Source of the DNA: Bisporella sp. PMI_857
Taxonomy: Eukaryota > Ascomycota > Leotiomycetes > Helotiales > Helotiaceae
DNA: 64,000 nt
Direction: 5' to 3'
NCBI GenBank assembly: GCA_021307315.1
Contig: JAJSPD010000072.1
Coordinates: 62,001-126,000 of the forward strand
Both the position numbers and the translations under genes were made by a program. This document shows, piece after piece, positions 49,088 through 60,803 of this stretch (positions within the stretch are counted from its first letter, which is position 1; each line of letters begins with the position of its first letter). The notes below the pieces were generated by a model that saw only the letters and a program-made list of their open reading frames with translations, did no database searches and was not told the origin of the DNA.

Positions 49088-51106
49088 ATGGCTACAATCA
49101 CCGCCTGGCACGGTAAAAGCCTGCAGGAGCATACGTATTTGCGTGACAAGGCGGCGAAGCAGGGATTCCGCTTTCTATCCCTGAGCGTCCATGGCTTGGT
49201 ATCCGACCCGCACTATACCGCCGTCATGATCAAACGACCGCAGGTGGTAGCCCAGCGAGACTGGCCGGCTATGACGGCCGGTACCTTCCAAGAGACCTTT
49301 GATGCCCAGGCGAAACTCGGCTTCGGCCCGGTCATTGTTGCCGCCACGGGCACGGCCTCCAACCCTCTGTTTGCGGCAGTGTTCCAACCGGCTAGCCCAG
49401 TCCCGCTGACGCGCTTCGGACTGACCTCTGGCAGCAGCCAAGATCCCAACACCATCCAGGGCATGAACAGAAAGGCGCACACCGACGGCCTGATTCCGCG
49501 CTGGCTGGCCGTCTATGGCGATTCCAGCTTGCCCCGGTTCGCCGGCATCTGGGTGCCCAACACCGAGAAGGTGGTCTGGAACGACGACGGCTTAGTTGAC
49601 ACGAGTAGCGGCTACCAAATGCGCTTCAATGCGCAGGTGTCGGGATGGTGCCGGCCCGCGCTGGTCACGCTTTCGCCCGATACGCACTACATGTCGCTGT
49701 TCGTCGACAACGAAGTCGGTCCTTGGGTGGCGTACCACGGCATGGAGGCCACCGATTACCAGAAGCAGTTCGACATCTGGACCCCGAAGGGCTTCTTCCC
49801 GTCCTGCGTGCAGGGTGGTGGCGTCGGTTCGTCAACGCGTTACGCCGCTATATTCGTCAAGTCCGAGTAGTCGGTGCCGAAGCACTTCCAGGCGACTGGG
49901 CCTGTCACCAATGCTGCCATCGACGCCGTCATCGAGCAGGCCATGCAGAATTCACCAGTGCGTCATGCCTCGCTCGCCATCGTCCACGGCTCTAAGCTCG
50001 TCTACACGCGCGGCTACACATGGGGCGAGCCGGACTGGCCACTGGTGCAGCCGACGTCGCGCTTCCGCCAAGCGAGCGTGTCTAAGACGATAATGGCAAT
50101 GGCCATCTACCAGCTGATTGAGGCCAATCTGCTTAACCTCACGGACAAGCTGCAGGACATCTTGCACCTGAAGACCCCCAGCGGCGGCGTGCCCAAGAGC
50201 CCGCAGTTTGCGAACATCACGATCCGGTACCTGCTCGAGCACACCAGCGGGATCAACGCCAACGCATTCAACGACGACATTAGCATCCTCAATGCGTTCA
50301 AGGCAGCCCAGCCAGCTGGCAGCTGGCAGCTACCCGTGAGCACCGACATGCGGGACTCCTTCATCGCCTCCCTAGACTTGGAAAGCAGCCCCGGCACCAC
50401 TCAAGCCTACAACAATTGTGGCTACTACCTCCTCGGCCGGGTCCTGGCCAAAAAACGCAACCAGAGCACTGCTATCGACGCTCTCAACGACTTCCTCTTC
50501 AGCCCGCTCCACATCAGCCGCATCCGCCGCGGTACCTCCCTCATCGCTGCCACCCCGCCCGACGAGGCGCGTTACCGCGCCCTCAACATCCCCGTGGTGC
50601 CGAGCGTCATGACTAACGACCGGCCCCTCGTGCCGAGCGTCATGACTAACGACCGGCCCCTCGTGCCGCTGGGCTACGGCGACGAGCAGTACGAGGACAA
50701 GGAAGGCTCGGGCGGCTTGTCGGCTGCAACGTCGGATCTCGCGCGCCTCATCGCCATTCTACTCTCCCCCACCAACAGCCCAGCGATGAAGCGCACCACG
50801 ATCCAGCAGATGCTCGACAACGCCGTCGCCAGCCAGGCCGCTTGGAGCGGGCGCGCCGGCCACGGCTTCGACAGCGTTGGCAACCAAGGCAACGGCAAGT
50901 ACTATGGCCAGAAGGGCGGCTCGCTGGGAACTTCACATAATGTGTTGGAGATTAACGGCGACTGGGGCTTTGCTATGTGTTGGGGTGGCTCGACGACTGC
51001 GGCTGCCAACTGGTACCCGGACTATCCAGCAGTCATGAACATTGCCAAGGGCGTCGCCTGGGGACCGGCGGACCTCTTTCCCTCGTTCGGTATGCCCTCG
51101 CTATAA
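49088..51106 (+). CDS. Polyglycine-hydrolase-like protein: tandem-repeat domain plus serine beta-lactamase-like domain, interrupted by TAG
   Basis: One continuous frame of 672 sense codons broken only by a TAG at 49868-49870 (codon 261). Residues 1-260 hold repeats of the bacterial-tandem-repeat type (WHGKSLQEH, then KAAKQGFRFLSLSVHG; second RDWPAMTAGTFQETFDAQ; third YHGMEATDYQKQFD). Residues 263-673 are a class C beta-lactamase/esterase fold with SVSK (nucleophile Ser about 330), YNNCGYYLLG (Tyr of the Y-x-N motif) and KGGSLGT near the end. This pairing is known from fungal polyglycine hydrolases (chitinase-modifying proteins), secreted enzymes that cut glycine linkers of plant chitinases; the assignment is by architecture. 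No signal peptide is visible at this ATG, unusual for that group. The DNA is much more GC-rich than its surroundings, with an in-frame 33-bp duplication (VPSVMTNDRPL twice). A TATA-like GTATAAGTAG lies about 150 bp upstream. Confidence 0.75.
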
Positions 51107-51629
51107 AGTGAGCAGGAGGCTTTTCCTATTGCATAGGCTGAAGGGCCATTTCATTCGCTCGACGATCGACTGGTCGTTTGGAAGAGAAGTTAGCTATTGA
51201 AGGCAAAACGAACTGTAATTCTGTGAAGGAAGAGAGAATACTTGGGCAACGTTTGATAGCTTCTCATGGAAAGCGTGAACTCTTACTACTAGCGCTGAGC
51301 GTCAGAAGATAGTAGAGAATAAATTTCACACCATGTTAGCAAGGAGCGGGTATTTTGCTTAGAAGTGATATCGACTCGAGAGTATAAAGTCATGAAAGCT
51401 ACTGAAAGACTACATCGGTGAATTTTCGGCAGTGCCGATGCCAGCCGAGTACACTTGTCCAAGCAGTAGTCCTAGGTACCTTAGTATACTTCTCGCGTGT
51501 TATTGTACTAAGCAAGAAGCAGGGCCTCAGACCAAGCTAACTATAATAGCACTAGTTCGTTTGAAAATTGTGAGTCCATTTAAAATCATAGAGTTTTTCG
51601 GACTGAAGGCGGTTTCGCATCTTACTATA
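51107..51629. other. Intergenic, no gene recognised
   Basis: 3' flank of the beta-lactamase-like gene. The open frame at 51432-51695 has no domain and runs into the LTR. Confidence 0.4.
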
Positions 51630-52238
51630 TGTAACAGTCAGGATTCGGCAATCCAGTTCAAAACTCCGGATATGGAAACTCCGGATATGGAATAAAAGTC
51701 CCTACAGAAATAAAGTTTCAGCCGCGGCACTCTCAGGGCTGCAAACTGAATAACCAGCCCATGGCCAACTACAGGCTTCTAGCGAAGGCGTACGACCTAG
51801 GCTGTCACAGGCTTCAGCTGTAGTACTTCAGGGCTGCAATCAGGGCTGCAAACGGAAAAACCAGCCTATAGCCAGCTACAGGTTTTCAGCTACAGGCTTG
51901 CAACTACAATAAGTATGATCTAGACTGTTGTAAGCTTCAGCTTTTGAGCTTCAGCTGTTGAAGTACTTTCGGAAATATCCAAATCACAAGCAAATCACAA
52001 GCAATCACAAGCTTGGTGGCTGTAAAGGAAAAATACAACAAAGTCGAAAGGCGAAGGACATAAATGGCAGCCAGAACTCCTTAGAGGAGGGCAAGCCTGA
52101 GTCTCTCATAGATTCAAAGACCTACATCTCATATTAATACAATACTATTACACTTGCATTGCTCACTACGTGCTTTCACAACTTACGTATCCTCACCTGC
52201 TATATTGCAATCCCTCCTGCTGCCCTCTATTTGTTACA
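51630..52238. mobile_element. Solo LTR, copy 5
   Basis: 609 bp, TGTAACAGTC...TTTGTTACA, inverted relative to the 44154 copy, with which it shares most of its length (including AATCACAAGCAAATCACAAG). No clear target duplication. Confidence 0.8.
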
Positions 52239-52868
52239 TCCACCTTATCCCTTTCCCCCAGTCCATCCAAAATTTGCCGTTCGATAGAGTAATGTCTTGC
52301 AACACTCGTTCTTTCCCGCATCATTCAGTCTTCTAATATTTTGTCCAGGGCTTTCAAGATGACGCCTGGTTGGACTCCGAAAAAGATGGCTGTCGAGCCA
52401 AGAAAGGGGAGCATCTCCATTGAATCCATTGAAACTATCTGCGGGGAGGTAGTCAAGGACATGACGCGGTTGGAGCGGACTAGAAGTCCAGAAGCCCAAT
52501 CGAAGAGTGACAGAGGACTGCTGTGTCGACGGGATCGGCGACGGTGGGGTGCTTGAAAACATAAAGGCAGGTGTTATCACAACACTTTACTAAGTGCCTG
52601 CTACTAGCATGTTGTAGCCTCTAAGGCCTTAGGTTGTCGCAGTGTCTAGCTATCCCTATTAAACTATTAGTCAGAAAATAGAATACAAAAAATCGAAAGA
52701 AGATCGATTAACACGAGCGCAAAAGCTAGGCTACATAACCTGTAAAGGCGCGGAGAACACAGAAAAGGACAGACAACTTGGTGTTGAAGTGTATGTATGT
52801 CCATAGCTCAAGCTAAGCTACAGACGGGAGAGAAAAGCTGGGCCGACTACCTAACCCCCTACACGGCT
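52239..52868. other. Intergenic, no supported gene
   Basis: Overlapping open frames at 52245-52580 (-) and 52341-52556 (+) have no recognisable domain; neither can be supported. Confidence 0.35.
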
Positions 52869-55525
52869 TTAGTAAACAATTTTCCATGATGCTAATAACT
52901 CTTCCCTATATGCCCAGGCGGCAATCAACGCTGTTCCCGGACTCAAAACAGCTGCTATACCTATAAATGCTAATGCAAGCGGGATCCAACCTATGGTCAA
53001 CCTCCCAACTGCTTTTAGATCCCTAAAATTAAGCACAACGAGATAGATCATGGGAAGACGCGCCGCCAGTATATCGACCTGTAACCAAGTGGCCCATAAA
53101 TCGCCCATTGTGGCAAAGTTTCCAAGGCGAGCCCCAAACGACATTCCATAGTATATCGAAATAGGGGGAAATCTCAGAGCCGTATACCAGTAGGCCATTG
53201 TAGAAGTTAAGCCACAAGCAGCGTAAAATACTCGGAGGTATGCTAAATCCGTGTAAGGCATATCTACAAAAGTCATCCTAGATCGAGGGCCAAAAGATGC
53301 AATTAGCATCTGGAGGACGGGCACTATCATGGGAAAGAACTGCCACGCTGTAATGAGGTTCACAAAATATAGCAGACTAGCACTGGGCGCATAGAGCAAC
53401 AAGTATGCTGTCGGCAATGTAAAGCCAATAAGAATTGCTGGCAGAAGTGTTTGAGCGTTACTTGTCGGAACATGTCGTAAATCCGGAGCTCTATAGTTTG
53501 TGATAGGATTCTGCAGATAGTGAAAAAAGCAGTAGAGTGGCACACCAGAACCACTGCCTCGGAGTTTTACCATCCAGATGAATAGCGAGAAACTAAATTG
53601 TTAGATCGTGGATAAAAACTTTAGGTAGGAAGCGTACATTTGTGCAAAAGACAGAATATTTCCTCTCCTCCGGCTTTCAACCATCCAAATGCCCAATATT
53701 GCGTTGAAGTCGAACCAGTAAGCAAGTGCCCGCGCACGTGCAAGTTCGTGAGTAAGCATACTCATATAGAATTCAACAAGTGTTTCTAGCTCTGTAGAAA
53801 GCACTCTAGGCAATGGTAGCCAATACATAAGCGAGTTAGAAGGGAATTTATAACCCCACGAACTCGCCAAGAGTCCTCGAACGTCCGCTTCATAGCTTTG
53901 GGCACTGCGTTTGTCTGCAACTATCTGGAAGAACTGCCCACCAAGAAAAAAGAACACAAAACATACAAGCAGTATTGGAGATGCCCTCAACGCTCGAAGG
54001 ATCATACTTTCCCCATTAGCTCGGTACATATTCCCTCTCTTTGCCAACCCGCCTAGGGGAAGGTAGTCCAAGGAGGCGGACCCAATCGCTAGGCCAGATA
54101 TGATATTGACCATAAGGTCAGGGAAGTTTGGGATGACATATTTGGCCACGACCTCATTGAATACCGTATTCAGAGTATCAGTGCGCAATATTATTTGGGA
54201 TTCCTGATGGGCAGCTTTAGCGCGTGTATACCGGGATTTCTGGAACTTCTGGAGACAATTTTCAATTGAAGCTGTATCAGGCTTCTGGTTTGAACCGTTT
54301 TCGACAAGTTGGTTAAGGGCATTTGCCAATTCAGCAACGTCTTCGATAGCAGTATTCCCGCCTTGGCCAGAAGTAGGGGAGGTCTAAGATAAGATAAGTA
54401 AGTTGCCAGTAAGTTGTTGGGGACTAGTGTATATTGCATACCTTGCGTATTGCATCCCCTACGCAAACAACTCGATTCCACGTCCATTTTTCAGCTAGAT
54501 ACTCTTCTATAGGAACCAAACCAGATACAATACGCTTGTCCCACACGTTTCGGAATAGTACGCGCTCAGTAATTGAGAAGTCAAGGTATGGCTGAACCAT
54601 AGCTTCGGCGTCCTTTTGGGTCCATCGTGGGATATTCGGTGCATATAGCTTTCTGTCTAGCTTCATAAAGAAGAACCAACCGATCCTCCCACCTGAGCAT
54701 CGAACGATGAGGAAACAGAAGTTCTTGTTTGCGACACGCTGGTCCCGACCCTGGGGAAGCTCTGGAATTGCCTTAGATACACCGAAGAGCAGCTTGTATT
54801 CTGCTGCTATCACTATATGGGTAAATCGACATAAGTACAACTCAAAGTTATGTGTTAAAGTTGCTCTAGTAATACTTACACTTATCTTTAACATTGAATG
54901 TGCCTGGGGCAATAGCACTGGCATGCCGCCACATTTCTGCACGAATTGTGCTATGGATACCGTCTGCTCCAACAACAATATCCCCCTTGAAGCACTTACC
55001 GTTATCACAGTATACCGAGACGCCCTGCGGAGAAAGTTCGACATTTGTCACACTGTGACCAGTAAGAATTTTGTCCTTCTGCGGAAAGCGTGTGAAAAGT
55101 ATTGTGAGCAATTCCGCGCGTGTCGTAGCGCCTAAACCATAGCCTGTACTACGATCATTTAGTATTCCATTAGAGGTGTAACTGATGCCAACAACAAAGC
55201 CGTAACTTTCTATCGCTTACCGTTTCTCAACAAGTCGCAAGTGATAATCTATATGCCCTAGAAGTCTCGCATTTCGTCCGGCCCGAAAATCATTTTCTTC
55301 TATATTAGACGACGTTTCCTCAAGCGCCTCCTGTAGGCCCAATTGGTCCAGAACCAGAGCACCATTTACGCCGATGATGATTGTTGCGCCAACTTCAATC
55401 GTAATATTGTGGTGTTTCTCGAGAATGACAAAATCTATCCCGGCCTTGTGTAAACAATGTCCTAATGTAAGCCCCGAAACTGATGACCCAACAATAACGA
55501 CTCGGAAGCCCTTGGGGTTCTCCAT
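52869..55525 (-). CDS. FAD-dependent monooxygenase fused to a multi-pass membrane domain, with in-frame TAA
   Basis: Exons 55525-54880, 54812-54442, 54383-53638 and 53592-52869 keep phase (828 codons). The N-terminal half is a PaxM-type FAD monooxygenase, as used to epoxidise prenyl chains in fungal meroterpenoid and indole-diterpene pathways: VVIVGSSVSGLTLGHCL for FAD, LEKHH at the end of the second strand, VGADGIHSTIR, and CVGDAIRK...TSGQGGNTAIEDVAEL. The C-terminal half (from about residue 430) has eight or nine hydrophobic helices, among them ILLVCFVFFFLGG, FDFNAILGIW, LLPAILIGFTLPTAYLLLY and IPLALAFIGIAAVL. A membrane terpene cyclase is a plausible but unproven role. A TAA at 55219-55217 (codon 103) interrupts the frame with coherent sequence on both sides; CAA-to-TAA is the likely change, the classic RIP context. 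Starting at 55525 puts the FAD strand 8 residues from Met. Confidence 0.82.
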
Positions 55526-56796
55526 AATTGGCTGATCGTGAGATATTTCGAAATAAGCGTGGAGAAACGAGAACAACGCGTGATATTTTGTCGGCTTGGT
55601 TGGTTGAGTTATAAATAATTTCATGACTCCGGAGTAAGTTGGTTGCCCGAAAAAATAGTGGAGTAAATCCAACGAGCATAGACTTTTGTCCACATACTCC
55701 GTATCGTACCGAAAAGAAAAAACCCCCTTTGTTGCTTCGTACATGCCCCAATATTCCAGCTTTATCCGTCGGTGCACGCTTAGGCTTGGCACTGGTACTT
55801 TTAAGAATTTGTTAGTATTTTGCATAGATTTTTGGCATTATAAACATTGCAATACGCCTAGGACTATTTTATTTAGTACAGGCGATTATTAAAGCATCAG
55901 TACCTTATATATTCTCTAGTTTGTCGAGGGCTTGGAAAAACTTTCGGCGTGACGCACGAACGTAAAATGCCGAAATATTACAACATGTACGAAGTAGTAC
56001 TCAATATACGACGATAATAAGCGATGGTGTTTTACAGGGACTTTTTCTTACTCATAATACGGAGTATTGTATACCTCCGGGAACCCCCCCCTCTTCGGAA
56101 TAGTATCGCATTGGCCCGCTTGTGGTGGACACGGAAAGTGGCACGTATTTAGCGAAATTTTAGTGTAGGCGCAAAGGTTTCGAGTGCCACCGCGAGGCCC
56201 GGGCCGTAGCCTTGGCAAACTCTAACGAAGCCTCAATCCGATAGGATGCGATTGCTCGGAAAGGATACGCACCGTTGAATCATTACCTTATTTGGAAATA
56301 CAGCCATAACAGTGTTGTACTGACCAGTTCCGGTATAAACATGGATTACTGAAATACCGAGAAATCCCAACTCTCACGATTAATAATGATATATACAGCA
56401 TAGGGGTCATAAGGTGCTGTATCTTTTTTGAAGGCTCGATTTTGGGTTAGCGATAGCTGTCACGTCCCGTGCTCCCAAGCACACGTGACCTATATTAGCC
56501 GAGCTCTCAGAACGCCTCATGTATATATAGCCTGCTCTCCTCGAGCTCCTCTTCCTTCCTCAGCTATAGATTCTCGTATGATACCACCGTTGCCTTCTGT
56601 ATCTGTAGATCCACAGCGCGTGTCGTGACAATAGCCAGCTACCACTGATTCCTCCACACCATCACGACACCACAAGCGGCTTAACTGACGTGAAACTTAC
56701 GCTTATTACTTGTTAGATCATTGTGATTTCGCTACTAACAAATAATATAAAAATACTCTGCATGTAGAGGTTCGTGAGAAGTAGTGGTGCCTCAGG
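55526..56796. other. Intergenic, no gene recognised
   Basis: Includes the upstream region of the FMO fusion gene. An open frame continues upstream of its Met to 55825, but it does not resemble the family and is probably not translated. Confidence 0.4.
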
Positions 56797-59281
56797 ATGG
56801 ATAAATCAAAATCATTTGGCCTGAGGATGAATTTATCAAACTCTTTTGGCCTGAGGACGAAGATATTCCTTAATGAACCTTATGCAGATCAGGGGCTGGC
56901 CAGATCGAGACAGGAATACTTCATTCCACTTCCACTCCTATGCATTTTACAATTGAGAGAGATGCGTCGTCCGGGACGGCCACGAAAATATCAGTCCAAA
57001 GACGAAGCGATCATTGTAATTCGCAAGAAAGCAGTTATACGTAGCGCTGCCAAAAGAGCAAAGTGGGCCGAGCAAGTAAAGTTGATATGTATACCCGCAA
57101 AGAAGCATCACGTGAACGACACAGTAGAGACCCTTCCTAGCCTGGGCAACTATAGAAGATTCTGGGTACGCTCCTTTAAGAAATACCTTTAACCCCCAAG
57201 AAGGAAACTAATACACCTCGCACTGCTACTAGCCCTCCGCAGGAAAAACCATCCTAACAAACCATGACTCTGAAGGTGGAGACATTAGGCAGTTGTCGAA
57301 TTCAGCAGCTCCAGCCCATACATCTCCACCGCCTCTTCAGTACCGAGGTTTCAGGCCCCAACTAGATCGTGAAGGAGAAGATGTCGGACCTACTACCTAT
57401 TTCGAGCCCATGTACCAAATGATAAAGGACAGTCATAGCATTTTTGCATTTGATGACAATGGTGTAGGCAATAATTCTACACAGACCACTGATCCACAGC
57501 TTTGCAAAGAACGGGAAGCAAGGTCGCCTTCGGTAACATTGCATGGACAACTTCAACTACTCGAAAATGAAAAACTGCACCACATCATTGTGGCAGATTC
57601 TTCAGCTATTAGAGACCTTGTCGAGAATACCTCCGATGCCGTGAGGGCTTTTAATGAGGACGCCGGCAGCTTGTACACCCCGTCCGTTGCTCAGAAGCTT
57701 GCGCTACAGCCCCGATCTTTCCGGCGCTGCCGCGAAGAAGAGCATGACTTGATCCACGAGGAACATTTGAGTCACTATGAAAATTCCGACGTCTCAAGCA
57801 CTTGTACTCGCTTCAATCCATCGCCCGGCTACAAGACCCCGAAGGTGAATTTGCAGGCGAGATTCCTAACATCGTCTCGAGCAATTGTTTCATGTCAACA
57901 AAATATATCGATGGAAATCGACACTTACGCGAGATTTTCGAAGGGATTCCCAAACCTGATTCAACCGAGGATACTCCTTTGCCATACAATTTGTCCTCTT
58001 TAAGAATACTCATAGCCGACTACGACGTCCTACTCAGGTCACCTTTGATATCGATGGCTTCTGCGCGTACCCGTCTAGCTTAGCTGTTGCCAAGTCTCGA
58101 ATTGAGTGGAATCCGGTCTCACATGCCCTGTTAAATATCGGAGCAGATATTCACTTGAATATCGATACACGATACTTTGATAAGTCGGACACCGGACGAG
58201 TTATCAGCCGCTCTCTTCACAAGGTGCCGCATTACTGCCTAGGGCACGTCGGTGACTGGGAGAAGGTCAACATCTACGTTTTCTTTCCTCATATGTGGTC
58301 ATTTGTGAAGGAAGAGCGTAGTAGCTGTCTTACCGACGAGCAAGAGAGTACCTGGTTGGATGGGATATTCTCCCCGCAATTTGTGATGCGTATCAAGACA
58401 TGGCAGCGGTTACACAGCTACTTCCGGCCTCACACCATGCTGCCAAAGCAAATAGTACGGCGAGTGGTACTGAGCGGCTTGTCAAAGACCATAGCCTATA
58501 TCAATCACGACAGCAGCTACTACGATACGGCTTGCAGGCAGACAAGCTTGAGAGAATCTGGCCCCATGTCCCTGCGTCCATCGCTGGGAATGACACCTTC
58601 TCGGATTTTCACAGGGCCACACTGTTTCTGAATGGTAAAAACATGAAGCTGAAGACAATGCAGAAGACATTTGAGGGGATGAACCAGAATTGGACACATC
58701 GTTATCAAACCTTGATTGATGGCGCTTTCCTAGATGTAGACTCAACATTCTTAGATATTGGCAGGCAGTTCACTCCGGTGGATCACTTCCTTCCATTTTG
58801 CCAAATACCGCCTGGCCAATGGCCGGAGACCTATCTCTGGAAAAAGTGTTTAGACAATTACTTTCTCACAAGATGTGTCACTGAAGAGATCGACGGGACC
58901 ATTCGAGTTATTAGCAAGCCTAAGCGACAAGACTATATATTTACAGGCATGCGAGACTCGATAAGGATGACTCTCACTTCGGTTAGTCAGGAGCCGGCGG
59001 AGGGCCTAGTCTACAGTCAGTTCTATTCGCAAACAAGGGCATCATTTGACGCAGCAAAGACGTACTGTTTTGATAATGATGGCCTCGAGAACCTTGCTCT
59101 TGATCCCTCGTATGTGAGGACTATTCAATATGTCGGCAGGGGCGTTGTCTTCACGGAAGCGACCCGTCGACGGAGCTATCTAAACAGCAAGGCCCGGGCG
59201 AATCGAAGCACAAGAGGCGGCCGTACAAAACCCTTTGGCGCTAGAGAAGAGCACCGTGTCTCCTTCCGACTCTATCATTAG
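56797..59281 (+). pseudogene. Degenerate gene of an unrecognised fungal family
   Basis: Several frames form one decayed gene. 56940-57110 encodes a basic AT-hook-like start (RRPGRPRKYQSKDEA). 57293-57800 continues in the next readable frame with an acidic segment. 57802-58050 shifts frame (IPKPDSTEDTPLPYNL), 58050-58390 shifts again (FDIDGFCAYPSSLA, NIDTRYFDKSDTGRVISRSLHKVPHYCLGHV), and 58400-59281 again (LPASHHAAKANSTASGTERL, WTHRYQTLIDGAFLDVDSTFLDIG). The text is coherent across the frame changes, so single-base indels, not introns, separate the pieces. The general pattern looks like a dispersed, multi-copy family of large uncharacterised proteins in filamentous ascomycetes; that is from memory and I cannot name a function. 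It may belong to a mobile element. Confidence 0.6.
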
Positions 59282-59488
59282 ATTCTTGAAGAATTCAGGA
59301 ACTGGAATGTATCGTCGAACCCTATCACCCAATCAGAGCCTTTCCCCTTCTGTAACGCGCCGAGCCATGATCTCTTCGGATTGTTGCGAGGACAGATCAA
59401 CAAGTATTGTTTAGGATTTGAGTATATTTTTGCACAGATTCACCAGCGGCAAGTTCAATGGCAGGAGACTCAGCTGATGATTCTGTTC

Positions 59489-59672
59489 CTGTTGGAATGC
59501 ATGTACATAGCTTCACGCGTTCCATATCGCAAGGATTGTGGTCCTCTACCATCTATATAACTACTTGGCAATAGGCCGTAGCTTAGAAGAATTAACGAAT
59601 ATCATAACCATACCAACAAGAGCGTAGTCACAGCTACTACGCCTTTTGCTACGTGGTAGGTATTCCGACAGT
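59489..59672 (-). mobile_element. 184-bp MITE, copy 2 of 3
   Basis: Reverse-oriented copy of the element at 36601-36785 (starts CTGTTGGAATGC, ends ATTCCGACAG). A possible 3-bp duplication TTC flanks it (59486-59488 and 59673-59675). Confidence 0.82.
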
Positions 59673-59887
59673 TCCTACGAGCGCCCAAATTCTCATTCAG
59701 CAGTAACATCTTAACTTGGGAGCCTGTCTTGTCTAAGGATCGATGGGAGCAAGTGCTTCCAGGAAGCAATATCGGATTATGGGAGGGTATAGGAATGTCC
59801 AAATCCATGGGTATGACTAGATTTGCGTGGTTTCAACTTAAAATTGACTAGCAGAAATGGAGCTTCCGGCCAGAACACGCTCCAAAC

Positions 59888-60103
59888 ATGTGGCTAGGTA
59901 CTATTAAAATGCAGGAGCACTACCACAAACAGTGGCGGGAAGCTAGTGACGTAACTACTGCCACCTTACGACTTGAGAAAGCCGCACAATGGTTTGAGAA
60001 CTGCCAACTCAACTCTGACGCTCAACTGCGTAAGAGGCGCAAGTGGCTAGAGCACCTTGTCGTGCTTAATACAGTCGAAACTGTTTATATGAAAAACCTC
60101 TAG
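59888..60103 (+). other. Open segment of unknown origin
   Basis: 71 codons with Gln/Lys/Arg-rich text (EHYHKQWREAS, RKRRKWLEHL), cut off at the end by the pogo-type element that starts at 60070. It could be the end of a transposon protein. I do not recognise it. Confidence 0.25.
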
Positions 60104-60803
60104 ATATGGGAATGAAGGCCTGGAACAGTCGATTTTATAGTGGGTAAATGGGAAAACCTCTTTAAATGCATATGGGAATGAGATACAAGCTTTTTTCGTG
60201 CATTCCCATATAAGAATGTGGTGTGGCCTAAGTTCCTGTTCCCAGATTAGTTATTATATGATTGTAAACATCCCTTAATTGAACAAAAATATTTTTATTT
60301 TGACCCTTTCTAAGCCTCATTATATGCTTTATCGACGAGCTAGAGAACCAATTGTCCCAGGTGTACTAATCGCAGCACAGTCTAGAAGTCGAATAAAGGG
60401 CTATAATCCTACGAATGAGAAGAAATATCGTTTACGCCAGTGGTATTTTAACTCTAATTTGGTGTGTATATCGCTGGACGGCGCTTCTAGAACGCAGTAT
60501 AATCTTGCTTACATAAGACCCCTTTACATGGGAAACCCCTATTGTCGGTTGCCTACAGTGTCGGAATGCCTATCACGTAGCAAAAGGCGTAGTAGCTGTG
60601 ACTACGCTCTTGCTGGTGTGGTTATGATATTCGTTGATTCTTCTAAGCTACGGCCTATTGCCAGGTAGTTATATAGATGGTAGAGGACCACAATCCTTGC
60701 GATATGGAACGCACGAAACTATGTACATGCATTCCAACAAACACCTATATATGGGAATCAGCACTTGGAACCAAGCGTTCCCATATAAACAGTTTCGACC
60801 GTA
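60070..60803. mobile_element. Pogo-type element, 734 bp, with nested MITE
   Basis: Terminal inverted repeats TACAGTCGAAACTGTTTATA (left) and the reverse complement of TATAAACAGTTTCGACCGTA (right), with TA at both edges. The interior shows the same CCTCTAGATATGGGAATG motif style as the 178-bp MITEs, pointing to one superfamily. It contains the 182-bp MITE at 60558-60739. Confidence 0.8.
60558..60739 (+). mobile_element. 182-bp MITE, copy 3 of 3
   Basis: Closely similar to 36601-36785 over the whole length (ACGTAGCAAAAGGCGTAGTA shared). Nested inside the pogo-type element. Confidence 0.82.

Noticed and set aside
49596..50093. 165-codon and other frames overlapping the beta-lactamase-like gene
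   Set aside because: They are GC-rich alternate-frame shadows with Arg/Ser-biased composition and no domain.
55526..55825. 100-codon N-terminal extension of the FMO fusion gene
   Set aside because: Family members begin a few residues before the FAD-binding strand, and the extension is unlike any known leader.
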